This document shows, one piece after another, positions 1-13,300 of a DNA stretch of 64,000 nucleotides. The notes under the pieces are model-generated. The model was given only the letters and a program-made list of their open reading frames with translations, was not told the DNA's origin and searched no databases. Source of the stretch: Pelecanus crispus (taxonomy: Eukaryota > Chordata > Aves > Pelecaniformes > Pelecanidae); contig NC_134652.1 of assembly GCF_030463565.1 (NCBI RefSeq), forward strand, positions 20,189,397 through 20,253,396, written 5' to 3'. Each line of letters starts with the position of its first letter. Position 1 is the first letter of the stretch. The position numbers and the translations under genes were made by a program.

Positions 1-1234
1 TTATCAAACTAGTACTAGATCTATAAAAAGATGAGCACATGCATATTATGAGCTCGAAAGAAAGAAGAAATCCTGAACAATACTAAGTTATAAAAAAGAG
101 GAAAAAAATACAGGACATGTAATAAAGGTTACAAACTAGAACTCATTTGCTCAAATTAAGTATTTTCAGGGTGAAGTTTTGAGTAGTCTGAATTTGGATT
201 CCATTGATAATGATGTGTTGTCCCCATGGAACCAATCTGACAAACCTGGAAAATTTTAAACATTCCACTGTCCTCATCTATATTGTCTTACAGCAGATAA
301 GTAAGATGTACTCTGTAGCACGTTAAGTTTTCAAGTTGGTACAGAGATCTTAATTTTAACTGTCCACAACTGAATAATGACGGACCTTGTTTTAACCAAC
401 CAAATCATAGCATCTTTTAGAATTTAATGCTGGTGATTCTTTGTGCTGTCTGCTAATTTTAATCTTTATTTTTAAAAACACAGTAACTCAGAGATCATGC
501 CTTACTGGAGGAAAGAATGAAAATATATTCTTCAGTGGAAAGTCCTAGCAGTTAATCTTCCCAAGGCTAAGCTTAAACTTAATAAAATCCACTAATTGCT
601 TCATAGTCAGTTTATTGAAGTCTTCCAAATATTTTCATGAGACATTGGCTTTTAGATTCTGTAGAACTAATCTTCCCATCCCACATACGTACATCAAAAA
701 TCATTAATACAGTTTCCACAGAAACAAAGCAGGGGAGGCGGGGGAGGGAGAAGAGGGATTGCTTATAGAACAAGGTAAGATTTGGAGTTTGGATTCAGCT
801 CTTTTTTTTGGGGGGGTGGGGGGGGTGGGGTGGTTTTTTTTGAGCAGTAGGGCAAGTTTCTGAAGTTGCTTTTAACTGTTTTACTGTAAGCAAGAACTCA
901 GACATTTGGACCTTAACAATTATCATTGCTTTTATGATAAATTTATATGCACATATTCCATACCACGTCCCTTCATTCCACCTGGTTTACTTTTCACACT
1001 TAACCTAAACTTTAGAACCATGTGGTCCTTGCAATCAAGACAGCCTTTTCTACTCTGCAAGATTCAATATAGCAGGCCTCAGAGTTCAGACCCCATTATT
1101 TCATAAATGAAAGAACAACTTAATGCAGCGAACATGTAATTTAACAACATATATATTAATAGATTACAGTAGAAAAAAAGCCATTCTACAATGCCCAGAC
1201 AATATGGAATAAACCTTATTTATTCTGTACAAAC
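1..1234. other. Left-edge non-coding DNA, probably the last KIF20B intron
   Basis: AT-rich, with no recognisable KIF20B tail exon. A minus-strand segment after ttttccag at about 254 is open for 24 codons in the required phase, but does not resemble the human C-terminus. It could be a diverged terminal exon (low support). A G-rich tract lies at 810-833. Confidence 0.5.
810..833 (+). repeat. G-run tract, potential G-quadruplex
   Basis: Near-uninterrupted guanines broken by single T residues (runs of 7, 8, 4 and 2), flanked on both sides by eight or so T residues. Several G-triplets with one-base loops are available on the + strand. The KIF20B pre-mRNA would carry the C-rich complement. Confidence 0.6.
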
Positions 1235-1382
1235 CTCTAGAGTGAATAATATTAGGAGAACTTTGAAAAAAATCTCCAATTTTTTGTAGTGTTCCATCTT
1301 TCTTTTTAGCTGACTTTTTACTTGAAGTAGATTCTTGCTTTCTTAAGGGGTATTCTTTTCTAAATGACCGTGTAGTAGATAT
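1235..1382 (-). CDS. KIF20B: KIF20B exon 32, tail (last recognised exon)
   Basis: 148 nt, acceptor tgcacag, donor AGAG|gtttgt (weak). Contains [20 protein letters not shown], matching human KKEGTLQKFGDFLQHSPSIL. It ends in phase 1. The homologous next exon should begin with Ala-Lys-Lys. No such lysine-rich frame occurs in the remaining 1.2 kb. Confidence 0.85.
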
Positions 1383-4300
1383 CTGTGCAGAAATACAAGA
1401 TCATTTTGGGGGTTGAAAATTGACTTATCTTCAAGTTTAATTCCTGTTTACTTGGCTTCAGTGTTATTTTCAAGCTGACATTTTGAGCTTTGCTACTGAC
1501 ACCTCTGTTCATTACACTAATGATACTACCACAGCAAGCAATGTAGACAATCTCATTTTATACCCAGAAGAAAAAAAAATTGTCAAAGTTTCACACAATA
1601 CATTTAAGGGCACAAGTAATATAGAAAACAAATTGGTTTTTTTTGTTTTGTGTTTTTTTTTTTTAAAGTAGATTCAAAGTTGTAGAGTATTCCATTAGAC
1701 AAGCTGTTCTAGTTATAAATAAAACAGGAGGGAACTGATGGGGAAAATAAATCTAGTACCCACCCTCTGAACCTGTCCAGGTTATTACTAAGGCCAAAAA
1801 TCATCTTTTCATAATTGTCATATAGATGACAGGAAGCTTAGTTTTACTTCAAAAGTATTGCCTGTAATATCACATATGCTAATAGTATGTTCAAACCAGT
1901 CTTCATAACTATTCAATATGCAACATGCTTCCCTTTGAATCATTGTACACCGCAGCTAGTACACATTCTCGGCAAATACAGACTTATTTCTCTTTGCTTA
2001 GCTTATAGAGTTTAGTAGGAAGACAACATAAGTACTTAAGAATCCTATTCAAGTACGTAGATAAGGATATGATACTGCTGCATAAGAACATTTGCTCCTT
2101 TCACAAGTCCACCTTTACAGAAAAGGCCAAACTAACTTCAAAAATAGAACAAAACCAAACCATTTTCTTGTTGTTTGTAGAAGGTGAATCAGACATAGCA
2201 GGTTTTGCATTTTTCTTGTTCTCAGTTTTCACAAAATCCTAAGAAAATAAATATGACAAATTTTAACTAGAATTCTTCTGGAAAGGACAGCAACTATTTA
2301 TATTACAGAAGCAGCCACTGTTTAAGTGCTATGACTAACAGTACAGAGGCATTGGCTAATGCTGAATAGAGGTAACTATTCAAATGCAAATTAATGCTAA
2401 ACAAACTTGTGGAAGGGAACTAGAAGTTACCTGTATTCAAACCATTCTGACATTTACTATTTTCTTCCCTCCATTATTTCGTATGCTTTTGGCTTTAAGA
2501 TATTTGACAAGCAAACACAAAAGTTGAGATTAACTCAATAAATCTAAGTGTAAATTCAGATTTATGGTGACAACTATAAAAACAGGTTGGTAGCATAGTA
2601 CCATTGTTAAGCTGTCATTAAAAGAAGTCTTCTATTTTGTGAAGCGGTACCAAGAGGTTTCAGATAACTGATAGCCATACCAACTGATAACAGTGTCAGA
2701 AAAGGGAAAGAGGATTTTTTTGATTTGTTTAATTAAAAGGGAGTCTCTGCAAAATATTTAGTTTTGCTTGTTTATAAAAAAACAAGGGGGTTTTGTTTTC
2801 TTTTTCAAAAATTTGAGATGAGCAGTACGTGTTTTTTTTAGCACCACAGGTTTCCCCTCAGTCCTTAGTTTTAGTGCTGACAATGTGCTTTTCAGTTTCA
2901 GGAAATTTAAAAAAACAAATTGTGTCTTCAGTAGACTTGTGGCAGTTAAAGTTACTGAATCATTTCATAATCTATTTCTGTTTGGCATATGTAACATGAA
3001 AATAATATTTAAGAGTAACGTTCAGGTGAATAAGAGAGCAATAAGATACTTTTAAATTTAGTTCCTTGTTATTGAAAAGTTACTTAGCTAAATGATATCC
3101 CATAAGGGTATGAACATGGACTACTACACTACGAAAGGATTTAAATGGATTGGTAAAACAGTCTTCTCTAAAAACTTGGATAACGATGTTAGATGAAATA
3201 TATTCATCTGCAGGTAAGGTTCAGTACTTTTTCAGCGCCTTCAAAAGGGTGGTTATTTTTACACCTACTTTTCCAGCAGCCTGAGAGAATACTACTCTAA
3301 GAAAATTGCTTCAAGACACAAGAAGTTTAAGTCAACTCTATACGTTATTCCAGAATGAAGTGTTGAATTCCAGATGAATTAACTTACACAGCTTTTAACA
3401 GTTACATTTGCAATCCAGGTTTAACAAAATTAGTTTATTGAAGTACTGTTGAACACTAATCACTGAAGTGATTATTTCCCTTAACTATTTTACTAGGACA
3501 TTTAAAAAAAAAATCACTTGGGAATGCTTGAATGAGAAACACTAGAAAAGCATCAGATATTTCACTCTCCAGCAGAGATAAGCTCACTCACTGAAACACA
3601 TCACTTACCACCTAGCCAAATCATCCACAGGTCATCTCCCTCATACCCACCTGTCACCTTCAAAAGTCATTATAAGCATAGAGATTCATAAACCCCCTAA
3701 GTAGGATTACAAGTATGTAAGTACCACCACAATGTGGTCTTAGCGGTTCACAGCCTTTCCAAGTGTCTTAGAGATAGCTGGTGCTAAGGCTCATAAAAAT
3801 GCAGAGGAAAGGAAGATGCAGTTCAGATAGGAGCAGTGAAGATTTTTACCACCTTGAACTGCTGTGGTGCCTTAGTCTCACATGTAAACACTACAGCACA
3901 TTAAGTAGGCTGGAGCATATAACCTAGCACAACTGAAGGGAAGGGAGTAAAGAGGAATTAAGGTCTACAGAAAACAAGGAAGTTCAGGTGCTGGTGCAAT
4001 TAGTTTTGTATAGTCCCTTTAAGTACAAAGAGATCAAAGAAAACACAGGCTGGAGAAATAGTCAGAGGAAGTGGTCTTGAAACTCTGAAAAGCATTGATT
4101 AAGCCCAAGGGCTTAGCTTGTAATTGCCTATTAGAAGAGATTATAACTGATACCAATTATTGCCTAAACCAAAAGCAGCAATTCTATAGAACTGGTCTGT
4201 AATCCCACAGATCAGAGCTGGACACAGGAGCAAATGGTACCAGCAGGGAGAGTGAAATGCAAAAGGCAAAGAGAAAGTGCAAATCAGGGGCAAGGAGCCA

Positions 4301-7300
4301 GAGTCTGGATAAATTGAAGTCTACGTTGTTATTCAACACAGCCCAGAGATCCACCACGGGGGGTGAGGAAGGGGGAAGAGGTTTAAATATACCCTAGATA
4401 CATCCTGAGGATCTCAGTGAGAATCAGAAGATAAAAAGGATTTTAACAAATTATTAGAGTAATACATTGAAAAACTGCACAACATATTTTGTTGGTTGGT
4501 CTAGGTCATACCTCATCCATCTCTTCACTCTTCCTTTTCTTTCTTGGCTTGAGCATTTTAACTGTGACTGGTAAGGTGCTGCCCTGGTGCTTCACCTCCA
4601 TCTTATTGGGTTGCAGAGGTGTGAACTGGATTTCCATCTCTGGTTTTGGGAACCGACTAGTTTTTCCATTTTCTGTGGACACTTCAGAAGAGTCAAGGAC
4701 AATTTCTGAATGGTCCTGCAAGCATATGGAAATTTTAAGAAAACAAGTTTTAAAATAATTTGAGTTAAAACAACTATAATACATGTCCCTCCCCAGTGGA
4801 TTGCAAAGCAAGCATACCATTTTCCAGCTGTTAGCTTTCAGAACACTTAATAGAAGTGAAGAAATCTACTTCAACTATAGTAGAGTTTAACTCTTTTTTT
4901 TAAAAACTTTTTTGTTATATTTTAAGAAGTTAACATTTCTATCTATGATCACAGAACTTAAAAGTTTTCCTTGCTGAACTCAGCCTGATATTTTGTTTCC
5001 AAGTCATTTTCCTCAAGCGCAGAGACAGCTAGTCACAGCTTTCACAGCTAGCAGTAGTGGAATTGACATGATTTTCTTCATCTTAACTCTGCTGCTCCTT
5101 AGGAACTAGGCAGTAATAGGAGCTTTTGAGAGAAAAGTATAATCTTTCTCTTGCTTATATTTAGGGAGCTTTCCCTTCCTCTTCGACACTAGAGAAGTTA
5201 ATTGTGTAAGTAACAAGGTCCTTCTGGCAAGCTACAAGCCAAATTCAACCTATGAGAGACTTCTACAGCAGTGTCTGTTCTCTAGAGGAAGAGCAGGCAT
5301 TCAGGCAGCACCATTGCCCACAAGGTGAAGACCTTGTCTTGTACCTGCTTACAGCCAAACCGCAAGAACTGCATAGTGAGAGTGGGATGGAAAGCTCAGT
5401 TTGCTTGGTGCAAACTTGCTCTTCTTCCCCAGCAGCACTTACCTTCCACCACCAGCCCAACCCTGTTTTTCTTAGTAAAATCAGCAAGAAAGTCAGAGCT
5501 GTGGTCTCCCCAGCTCCTGCATCTCTGTGGCAGCAGTTCGGCTGCTGTCTAGCATACAAAAATTAATTCAGCAGCTGTTTGAATGAAACATGGAAGATGG
5601 GCTGCTGGGGTTGGGGGCGAGAAATGTCCCATGGCTGCTACTACTGCTGCTAGTAGGGTCTCAAACAGACTAGCTACTGTTGCTTCTTATGCTGGGTCTC
5701 AAAAGGAAAGTGATCAAAGCTCATGGAAAACCAAGATGTAGTCACCTTCTTCAACAGGCTCTGCTGTGATTTTGAGTAGGAATACCAGTACCAATGCATT
5801 CCCAAGAATGGAGTTGGCTAATAAAAACATTTTTCTTTATAACTGCAGCTTCATGAAAGATTTAGCAATCAGAAAGTTACATAGGAATGGTTAGCGTCAT
5901 TAGCTAACAAAGCTACACACAGGAATCCTGCAGTAGAAGAAAGCAAATCCAATTTGCCCTGCTATTGCTCATCCATTTAAAAGGGTTTATGTATATTTTG
6001 CAGGTGACTTCAGTTGAAGTCAGATATAGTTATTCACATGATTATGTTATACAGCTTTTATTTCTACAAAAAGCCACTAAACCAGGTAATCTGATCACTA
6101 AGAAAGGGATTTGCAGAATAAAACTTTAGAATTCTTCAGGCAACAGGACATATTTGCTTCCCTATTCTGCATTTAGCAAAATCCATACAACTGCATAAAA
6201 TTTTCAAATTTAAAGTTTTATACCAACCTCACTTAATGAAGAGGCACTGCTAGAACACTGAGATAGTGAATAATTCTCTTTAACTTCATCATATCTTCCT
6301 GGAATACTTTGTCCAGCTATAGGATTAGTCTTGCTTTGTTTTTCCATAAACTGTAAATATTTAGAATTAGTAAAGATTATGCTAGCCTGTAAACCTCAAA
6401 ATATTTTGAGTTTTCTAAAGTTACAACATAAAAGCTCAAGCACATACAGCTAATGGACACCTGGGCTGAAAGACAACACAAGTTTAAGTCAGCAACATCT
6501 ATTCACGATGTGATCATAAGATGTGCCCTGCTGGGTCTCACTGACAGTCCATCCAGTTCAATATTCTGCCTCCAAAAGTGGCAAAGGGAGATGCTATTTA
6601 GGGATAATGTGTGATCCTGGCCACCCTGTCATCTGTTCCCCCCATAATATCCCAGCACTCTCAGCTGTTGCATTAGAAGTGTCAGAAGGCACACTTCTGC
6701 CTAATCCTTAGAGTATCCATTTATGAATACGTTTATGGATTTCTACTACAAATTTTTCTAACCCCTGCTGACAGTACCTGTTTCTACCACCTCCAGATCA
6801 CCAGCTACTAGGAAGAAAATTAACTCCATCCCAGCCAAAACCAGGACAACAGGAAAGAGGTAAAGAGATACATTTTGGTGTTGCAGAACTAAACTGAATA
6901 CGAGGAGAAGTGCATCTTCTAGCAGACAGGAGAAGGACTGTTAGGAAATCCATGTTCAGTCCTGTTCATTATTAACTAGCAATGGAGCCACATAGCATTA
7001 ATTCAGTTTAACACGAGAACTACCTCATTAAATACTGTTCAAGTAGCACGCAAGGGTTCAGTTAGAATCAGTAGTCTCAATACCATCCTCAATACCATAC
7101 TAACCAAACTGAGATGACACCACAAATACTGTGTCTTCAAATCTCTAGAACCTGGATTAGTTCACTACTTTTTCCCTCAGGTATTGAAGTTCTATAATGT
7201 AGAGAGAGGTTGTATTCTATTAACTAAAGTACTTTTTTTCTGAGAGTGAGCATGAAAGAGGGAGAGAGAAAGAATGAAGAACTTGGAACCAAAGATAAAG

Positions 7301-10300
7301 TATAAAGAACTACTAACTTTTGAGAGATTCCCAATGTTGCTGAAATATATACTGAGAAAACAACAGAAGTTATTAACAACATATCATCAGTACAAACTTT
7401 CTATAAATATAACAAACATACCTCTTTGTTTACAGACGGATCTATTTTATCTTTTCCTTCAGGTAAAGGTACTTCTGCCAAAGACTGAAGACTCTCATGG
7501 TTAATGCGTCGTTTCAATTCCTTTATAAAGTAATCTTTTTCAGCCAGCTGTTTTCTTAGTTCTTCTGTATCAGTTTCCTTATCCTAGTAAACATAGCAAA
7601 AATTGCCACAAATTGCAGGATTGGCAAGAGAAATTAACATATACATGAGCATAATCACGATTATGGTAGCATCAGTTTTAGAATTGCAGGCTAAAACAGC
7701 TAGCTAGCCAACAAAAAGACAATAGTTTCATGTATGAGTGGCAACTATTTAAAGTGAAGAAAAGTCACATAATAGCCTGGGAAGATGCAATGCAAAATTT
7801 TTTATTTTACTCTACTTATGTAGAGTTATAAGAAGTCCACCTCCCATTTGTTCACTAAGTCCTTTGTGCTGTGAAAAAGGCAGCAAATTTGACAGCTGTT
7901 TCAGATTTCCAGATTTGTAATCAAAGGATGAAGCAGACTTGAGTGTTTATTTGAACTACTAAGTATTTTGAAACTTCAGTTACTGTTACAAAATCAGTTT
8001 CAAAAGAAATAAAGCTTTTTTTAAATTAGCTGCAAACAGTTTCAATACGACAAGTATTTAAGAACAAAAAAATAGAGCCAAAATGCAAAAAGCAAGTATA
8101 GTGTTTTGTAGAATTAATGGATAACAACAAGAGAGGAACAACAAGGAACAAGACAGAGGACGAACCTTTACTGAATCCTTTAGTGCAGCCTGTTTCAGTT
8201 CCGCTATTTCTTTATCTTTTTGTGTAGTGTTAGAAGCTAAAGTCTTGAGTTGTACTTCTAAAGCTTCTACTAATTTATCTCTTTCTTCACGCCACTTTTG
8301 AAGATTGCTGTCCTTTTCTACCAGCTGTGCAGCAAGTCTTTCCTAAATGGGGAAAAAATAGTGTATAGAAGTGGTGTTCAATTCTAACTTATCCGAACTG
8401 TTCTGATAGTTTGGTTTCACACAGATAGTACTATTTTATGGCCTTAGTAAACTTGAGAGCCTGTGTACATCTTAAAAAGCTCACACAGAACTAGTTTCAC
8501 TACAAATATGCAAAAGCAAACCATGCTTCAAGCAAACCACACTTCAATTAGAAAATGTGTATCTATATTCACACTCTTGGTGAAGAGAATTTTTGTTAAG
8601 AACTACCAGCTCTGTTTGCTTGCATTCTGATTTTATTACTAACAAGTCTCAGGCAAACAAAGTCACAGACCAAGTGAAAGTAGTCCTAAGACCATAACAT
8701 CCTCCTGTACTGATTGCAGGCCCAGAAAGTCATTGTTAACTACTTCTAGATGCAAATATAGTTTTAGATTGTACAGATTCATATAATTTCACATGCTTAA
8801 GAAATTACAACCTTGATGCAGTCGAGCAAACAGGCAGGGTATCTACCTTATTATCAGTCACTCTACTTTGAAAGTGATATAGGAGCAAAACCACTAACAA
8901 CTGGTTTTGACCAAGTGTTTTTAATCTATACCTGGAAAGAAGCTTTTTTTTTTGTTAACTTCTGCTTGCTTTTTCTCTTCCTTCTAAAGACTCAAAAGCT
9001 TTTTTTTTTTTTTTTTTTTTTTTTTAAGAAAAGCCAAGCAACAAATCTTGTTTTTCAAATAATGCTCATAATTGAGCTGGCCCTGCCCAATCAAAACTTT
9101 TACATACTGTAGAAGGAGATAAACTCCCCGTAGTGCAAATAAAAAATATTCTGGGAAAGACAGCCTGGGTTACTTCCCCTTTGGGCAAAGGCAAACTCAT
9201 TCATGGGATTGCTGTTGCTCAAGGACCTGGGTGCACTTGGTGGGTGATGTGAAAGGATGGGAAAGTCCGATGTGTACCTCAAGGAGATTGATTTTGGGTG
9301 AAAATAGCCAATGAACTGAATTGTATGACGTTTAATTGCTATATAATACTGTATGTCATCTCTTTTATGGTTGCTATATGCCACATCAATGGTATTAAAG
9401 TAAGAAATTGCCCAGCTTAATGAAGAATGAACTTCGATGAAACTGAGCAAAGTGCAGTAGCGTTGGAACCAGAGCTGGCTTCAGCACACAACAATCTAAG
9501 ACCGCACACCATCTCTCCTGCTTTGAAAGACTGTGATGACAAATGGAACACAAAGTCATGGGCTAAATGAACTCAATGGACATTTTAGAGGGATGGCCCA
9601 TAGATAAAGGGAATGATATCTGTGTTTAGATATCAAGACAGGGAAAGTGGTGGTGATTAATTAGAATGCATTGGAAAGGGTAGGACCTGTGCATGACATA
9701 GATGGTATAGAATAAGGGGTGGATACTGTCCTGGTTTTGGCTGGGATAGAGTTAATTTTCTTCCTAGTAGCGGGCATAGTGCTGTGTTTTTCATTTAGTA
9801 TGAGAAGAATGTTAATAACACACTGATATTTCAGTTGTTGCTAAGCAGTGCTTACACTGGTCAAGGACTTTTCAGCTTCCCATGCTCTGCCAGGTGCACA
9901 AGAAACTGGGAGGGGGCACAGCCAGAATAGTTGATCCAAACTGCCCAAAGGGCTATTCCATACCATATGACGTCATGCTGTGGGGAGTTGGCCGGGGGGC
10001 AGCGATCGCCGCTTGGGAACTGGCTGGGCATCGGTTGGCAAGTGGTGAGCAATTACATTGTGCATCACTTGCTTTGTATATTATTATTACTATTATATTG
10101 TTGTTGTTGTTATCATTACTATTTTACTTCATTTTATTTCAATTATTAAACTGTTCTTATCTCAACCCAGGAGTGTTTCTCACTCTTACTCCTCCGATTC
10201 TCTCCCCCATCCCATCGGGGTAGGGGGAGCGAGCAAGCAGCTGCACAGTGCTTAGTTGCTGGCTGGGGTTAAACCACAACAGCTTCATTGAGTAGCAATT

Positions 10301-13300
10301 CATTTAAGTGTAGGTTACTTACTGGTGTTTTACACACAAGATGAAGTTTGAAGAATTCTTAGTGAGGTGGTGATAGGATAGAAAGGAACAGACGTGTTAA
10401 CTTCTATTATGTACTAAGCTTTTTCATTTTGTGACCCTCCTATTCTTCCCTCTTCATATTGAGAAGATCTCATCTGGGCTTTGCCATGTGATAAAGTGAG
10501 GGGACTTTGACAAAGGCCAGCTACCCTCAAATGCCCACACTATTATCACTTGACGTGATATTTGCTCTGTACTAAAGACTTACACTACAGGACTCTGCTG
10601 AGAGCTCCAATCACTTACAATTTCTGCTTGTTGCTCTACATGACGTTCTCTCTCCTCCGCAAATTTTCTCATTTCTCTGTTGCGATGGCTCTCAGCTTCT
10701 TTTACTTGATTTATGAGTCTCATTTTTTCCTCCAGCCACCTCTTTCTATCAGTTTGATACTTTGCCTCATTTTCCTATTTTAATGAAACCAGAAATAAAT
10801 CCATAGGTAGAGATTAAGCAAAAAAACCCCCAAACTTAAAATCCAGATGACCATTAAATGAATTCATTTCAAAAAGATAACAAAAATACTAGCACAGCTG
10901 TACTCCAGCACATTCCCAACTGTGAGTATTACATTCTTATTTGTTCTTCTCTATTGAAAAAAAATTAATAATTTTCAGCACTTATTCAGACTGCCATGTC
11001 TTCATGGAACAGAATTTTTTTTCCTCTACAAATGCTCTGGGTAAGTCACAAACACTATAAAAGTTACACCAAAAGTAATGGTAAAGAGACCCTTTTAACT
11101 TAGAAATTCCCAATCTTTTATGCTGCCTTACAGAACATGTTAGAAAACTTACTTCTACTTCAAGACTGAAGGGCAAAGAATGCAGTACAGTTTGAATGGT
11201 AGGCAGAGATAGAGTGTACCTAGGAACGCCACTTCAATCTACAGCAACTTTGCCTCCTTTTCTATCACAAATCAAACCTCCTGTCAGACATTCTCCCACA
11301 CAAGACAGGGCACCTGAAAAGCTGCTTAGAAAAAAGTCTACTTTCTAATCCAAGGAGAATTAGAGGTAAGTCCTCAGCTGAACAGGAAGGGCTTATGGGT
11401 CATACAGCAAGCACAAGATCTTGAAAGAGTTTGATTTAGTTGCCCAAGCAACTGACAGGAAAGAGGTTTGGAATGGATATCATGAGTTGGATTAAGACAA
11501 CTGTAAGAGGAGCCCAGCTACAGAAGCACCGCCCATGGTAGCATAACATAGAGAAGGGTGCACCCCATTATGAGGCATCAGTGATACCATATATTACAAA
11601 GACACTGCATCTAGAATTTGCTGCACTGGTGCACTGCAGCTTTTAGAGGAGGTTTCCTTCACCAGTGTAGAAACTTGCCATATCATGCCCTAGCTCTTGA
11701 GGATAGCAACACAAGAATATTTAGACTCCTAAATGGAAGTTATGACTTTAAAACTAAGTACGAATTATATCACCGTATTTTACCTTCAGTTCTTTTTGCA
11801 GCTTTATTAATTCCTCATTTTCATTTATGTTTTTCTCCTCATTTTTGCTCATCTTTTGCTGCCAGTCACTATCACTCTGGTTACTCAGCGCTCTATATTT
11901 CTGCTTCCACGCTTCCAGTTCTAGTCAGCACACAAAATGAGGTCACGTTATCTATAGTTTCAAATGCATATTTGACCACATTCACATCCTTCTACTAAAG
12001 TTATTTAGATTTATCAGCTATGACCACAAAGACAAAACAGAAGCCTTTAACTGTTAGAAGTTTATGTACTACATAAAATTAATGCCTAAATAACAGTCAA
12101 CAAACAAAACCAGAAATTTAAAGCAGCTATCACAATACATCCAAAACCATTTTGTTTCCCTGCTCCCTTTCCATAGAGAGATTACCCAAAACTAATCTGT
12201 TGGTCTCTTCTAATTTGGCTTCAAGCACTTGATCTTGTTCAACCTGAGTCTGTTCTTGTTCTTCTAACGTCATCCGCATATCTTCAATTATTTTTTCCTT
12301 TGCACACAGATCTGAAGATTTGAAAGTAAATTTACAGATGAGCCCCCTCTTAGTTCCCACCATTCTCTCCCAAAGTACCTTCATTACAAGTCATTTCCCC
12401 CATTCTCTGACATCAAGACCTCTATTAGAAAGAAATAGAGCATCTCTACCGAACTATGCAAATCCAAAATTCTTAAGCGATTCTCATCAACTGGATTTAG
12501 GTGAGCGTTTCCATGTTAACGTCAGTCAGACTATGGCTTGTATTATATGAGAAACCAGCCATTGTTCAACTGCTAAATGTTTAGAACCTGTTGTGCTAGT
12601 TCATGTTTCAGTGTTTGATTTTGTTAAAACGGCCAACTGAAGTGGCAAATAACATTTAATAAGTTACACTGATACAGCAAATCCACACTTTCTCTGGGGC
12701 TTATGTTTCTTATTCCGAGACTGTTTATTTGCTTTCAAATACACCTGCTAATAATGATTCAATGAAAATTAGTTCCTGACTAACATTTTAATGTCCAGGT
12801 TGGAGTTTCTCAATATATTAAAATGTAACTATACAAGACACTCTGAATTTGTTAACAGCATGACAACTCATTATGTTGTCATTCCACACAAAAAAAATGG
12901 AACAATAATGGCTTTTTCTGACCTTTACGTGTTTTCTCGTATTGTTTGGAGATTTCTTCCAGCTTCCCATTATTCAACTGCTCCTAAATATCACATTGAA
13001 AGCAAATTAAAGAAAACGTGTTGAAAGAAACAAATATACATGCTAGAAATGAGTAGCTTTTCAATCTGAGGTTTAATAAGTAATGAATAAAGTATTTAAG
13101 TCAAACTGTCCAGAATAAATAAGTTTTTCTTATAGTGTAAAGGAGCAATATCTAAGTGTCACTAATCAGAATCAAGGTATCTGCAGGTATTAAGTACGTA
13201 TTTACTAGGCAAGTTATTCAAAACAATTTGACAATGTCCTGCAGTGAAAAGTTCTTCAAACATCTTTCATTCATCCATTAAAACTGATTTCAGCTGGCTA

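Noticed and set aside
1165..1234. Read-through of KIF20B exon 32 to an AATAAA at 1219-1224 as a terminal exon
   Set aside because: The polyadenylation signal precedes the first in-frame stop, so cleavage there would leave no stop codon.
9882..10223. Open frames inside the two LTRs (also 49033-49368)
   Set aside because: They lie wholly within LTR sequence, occur in both copies because the LTRs are homologous, and have no protein-family match.
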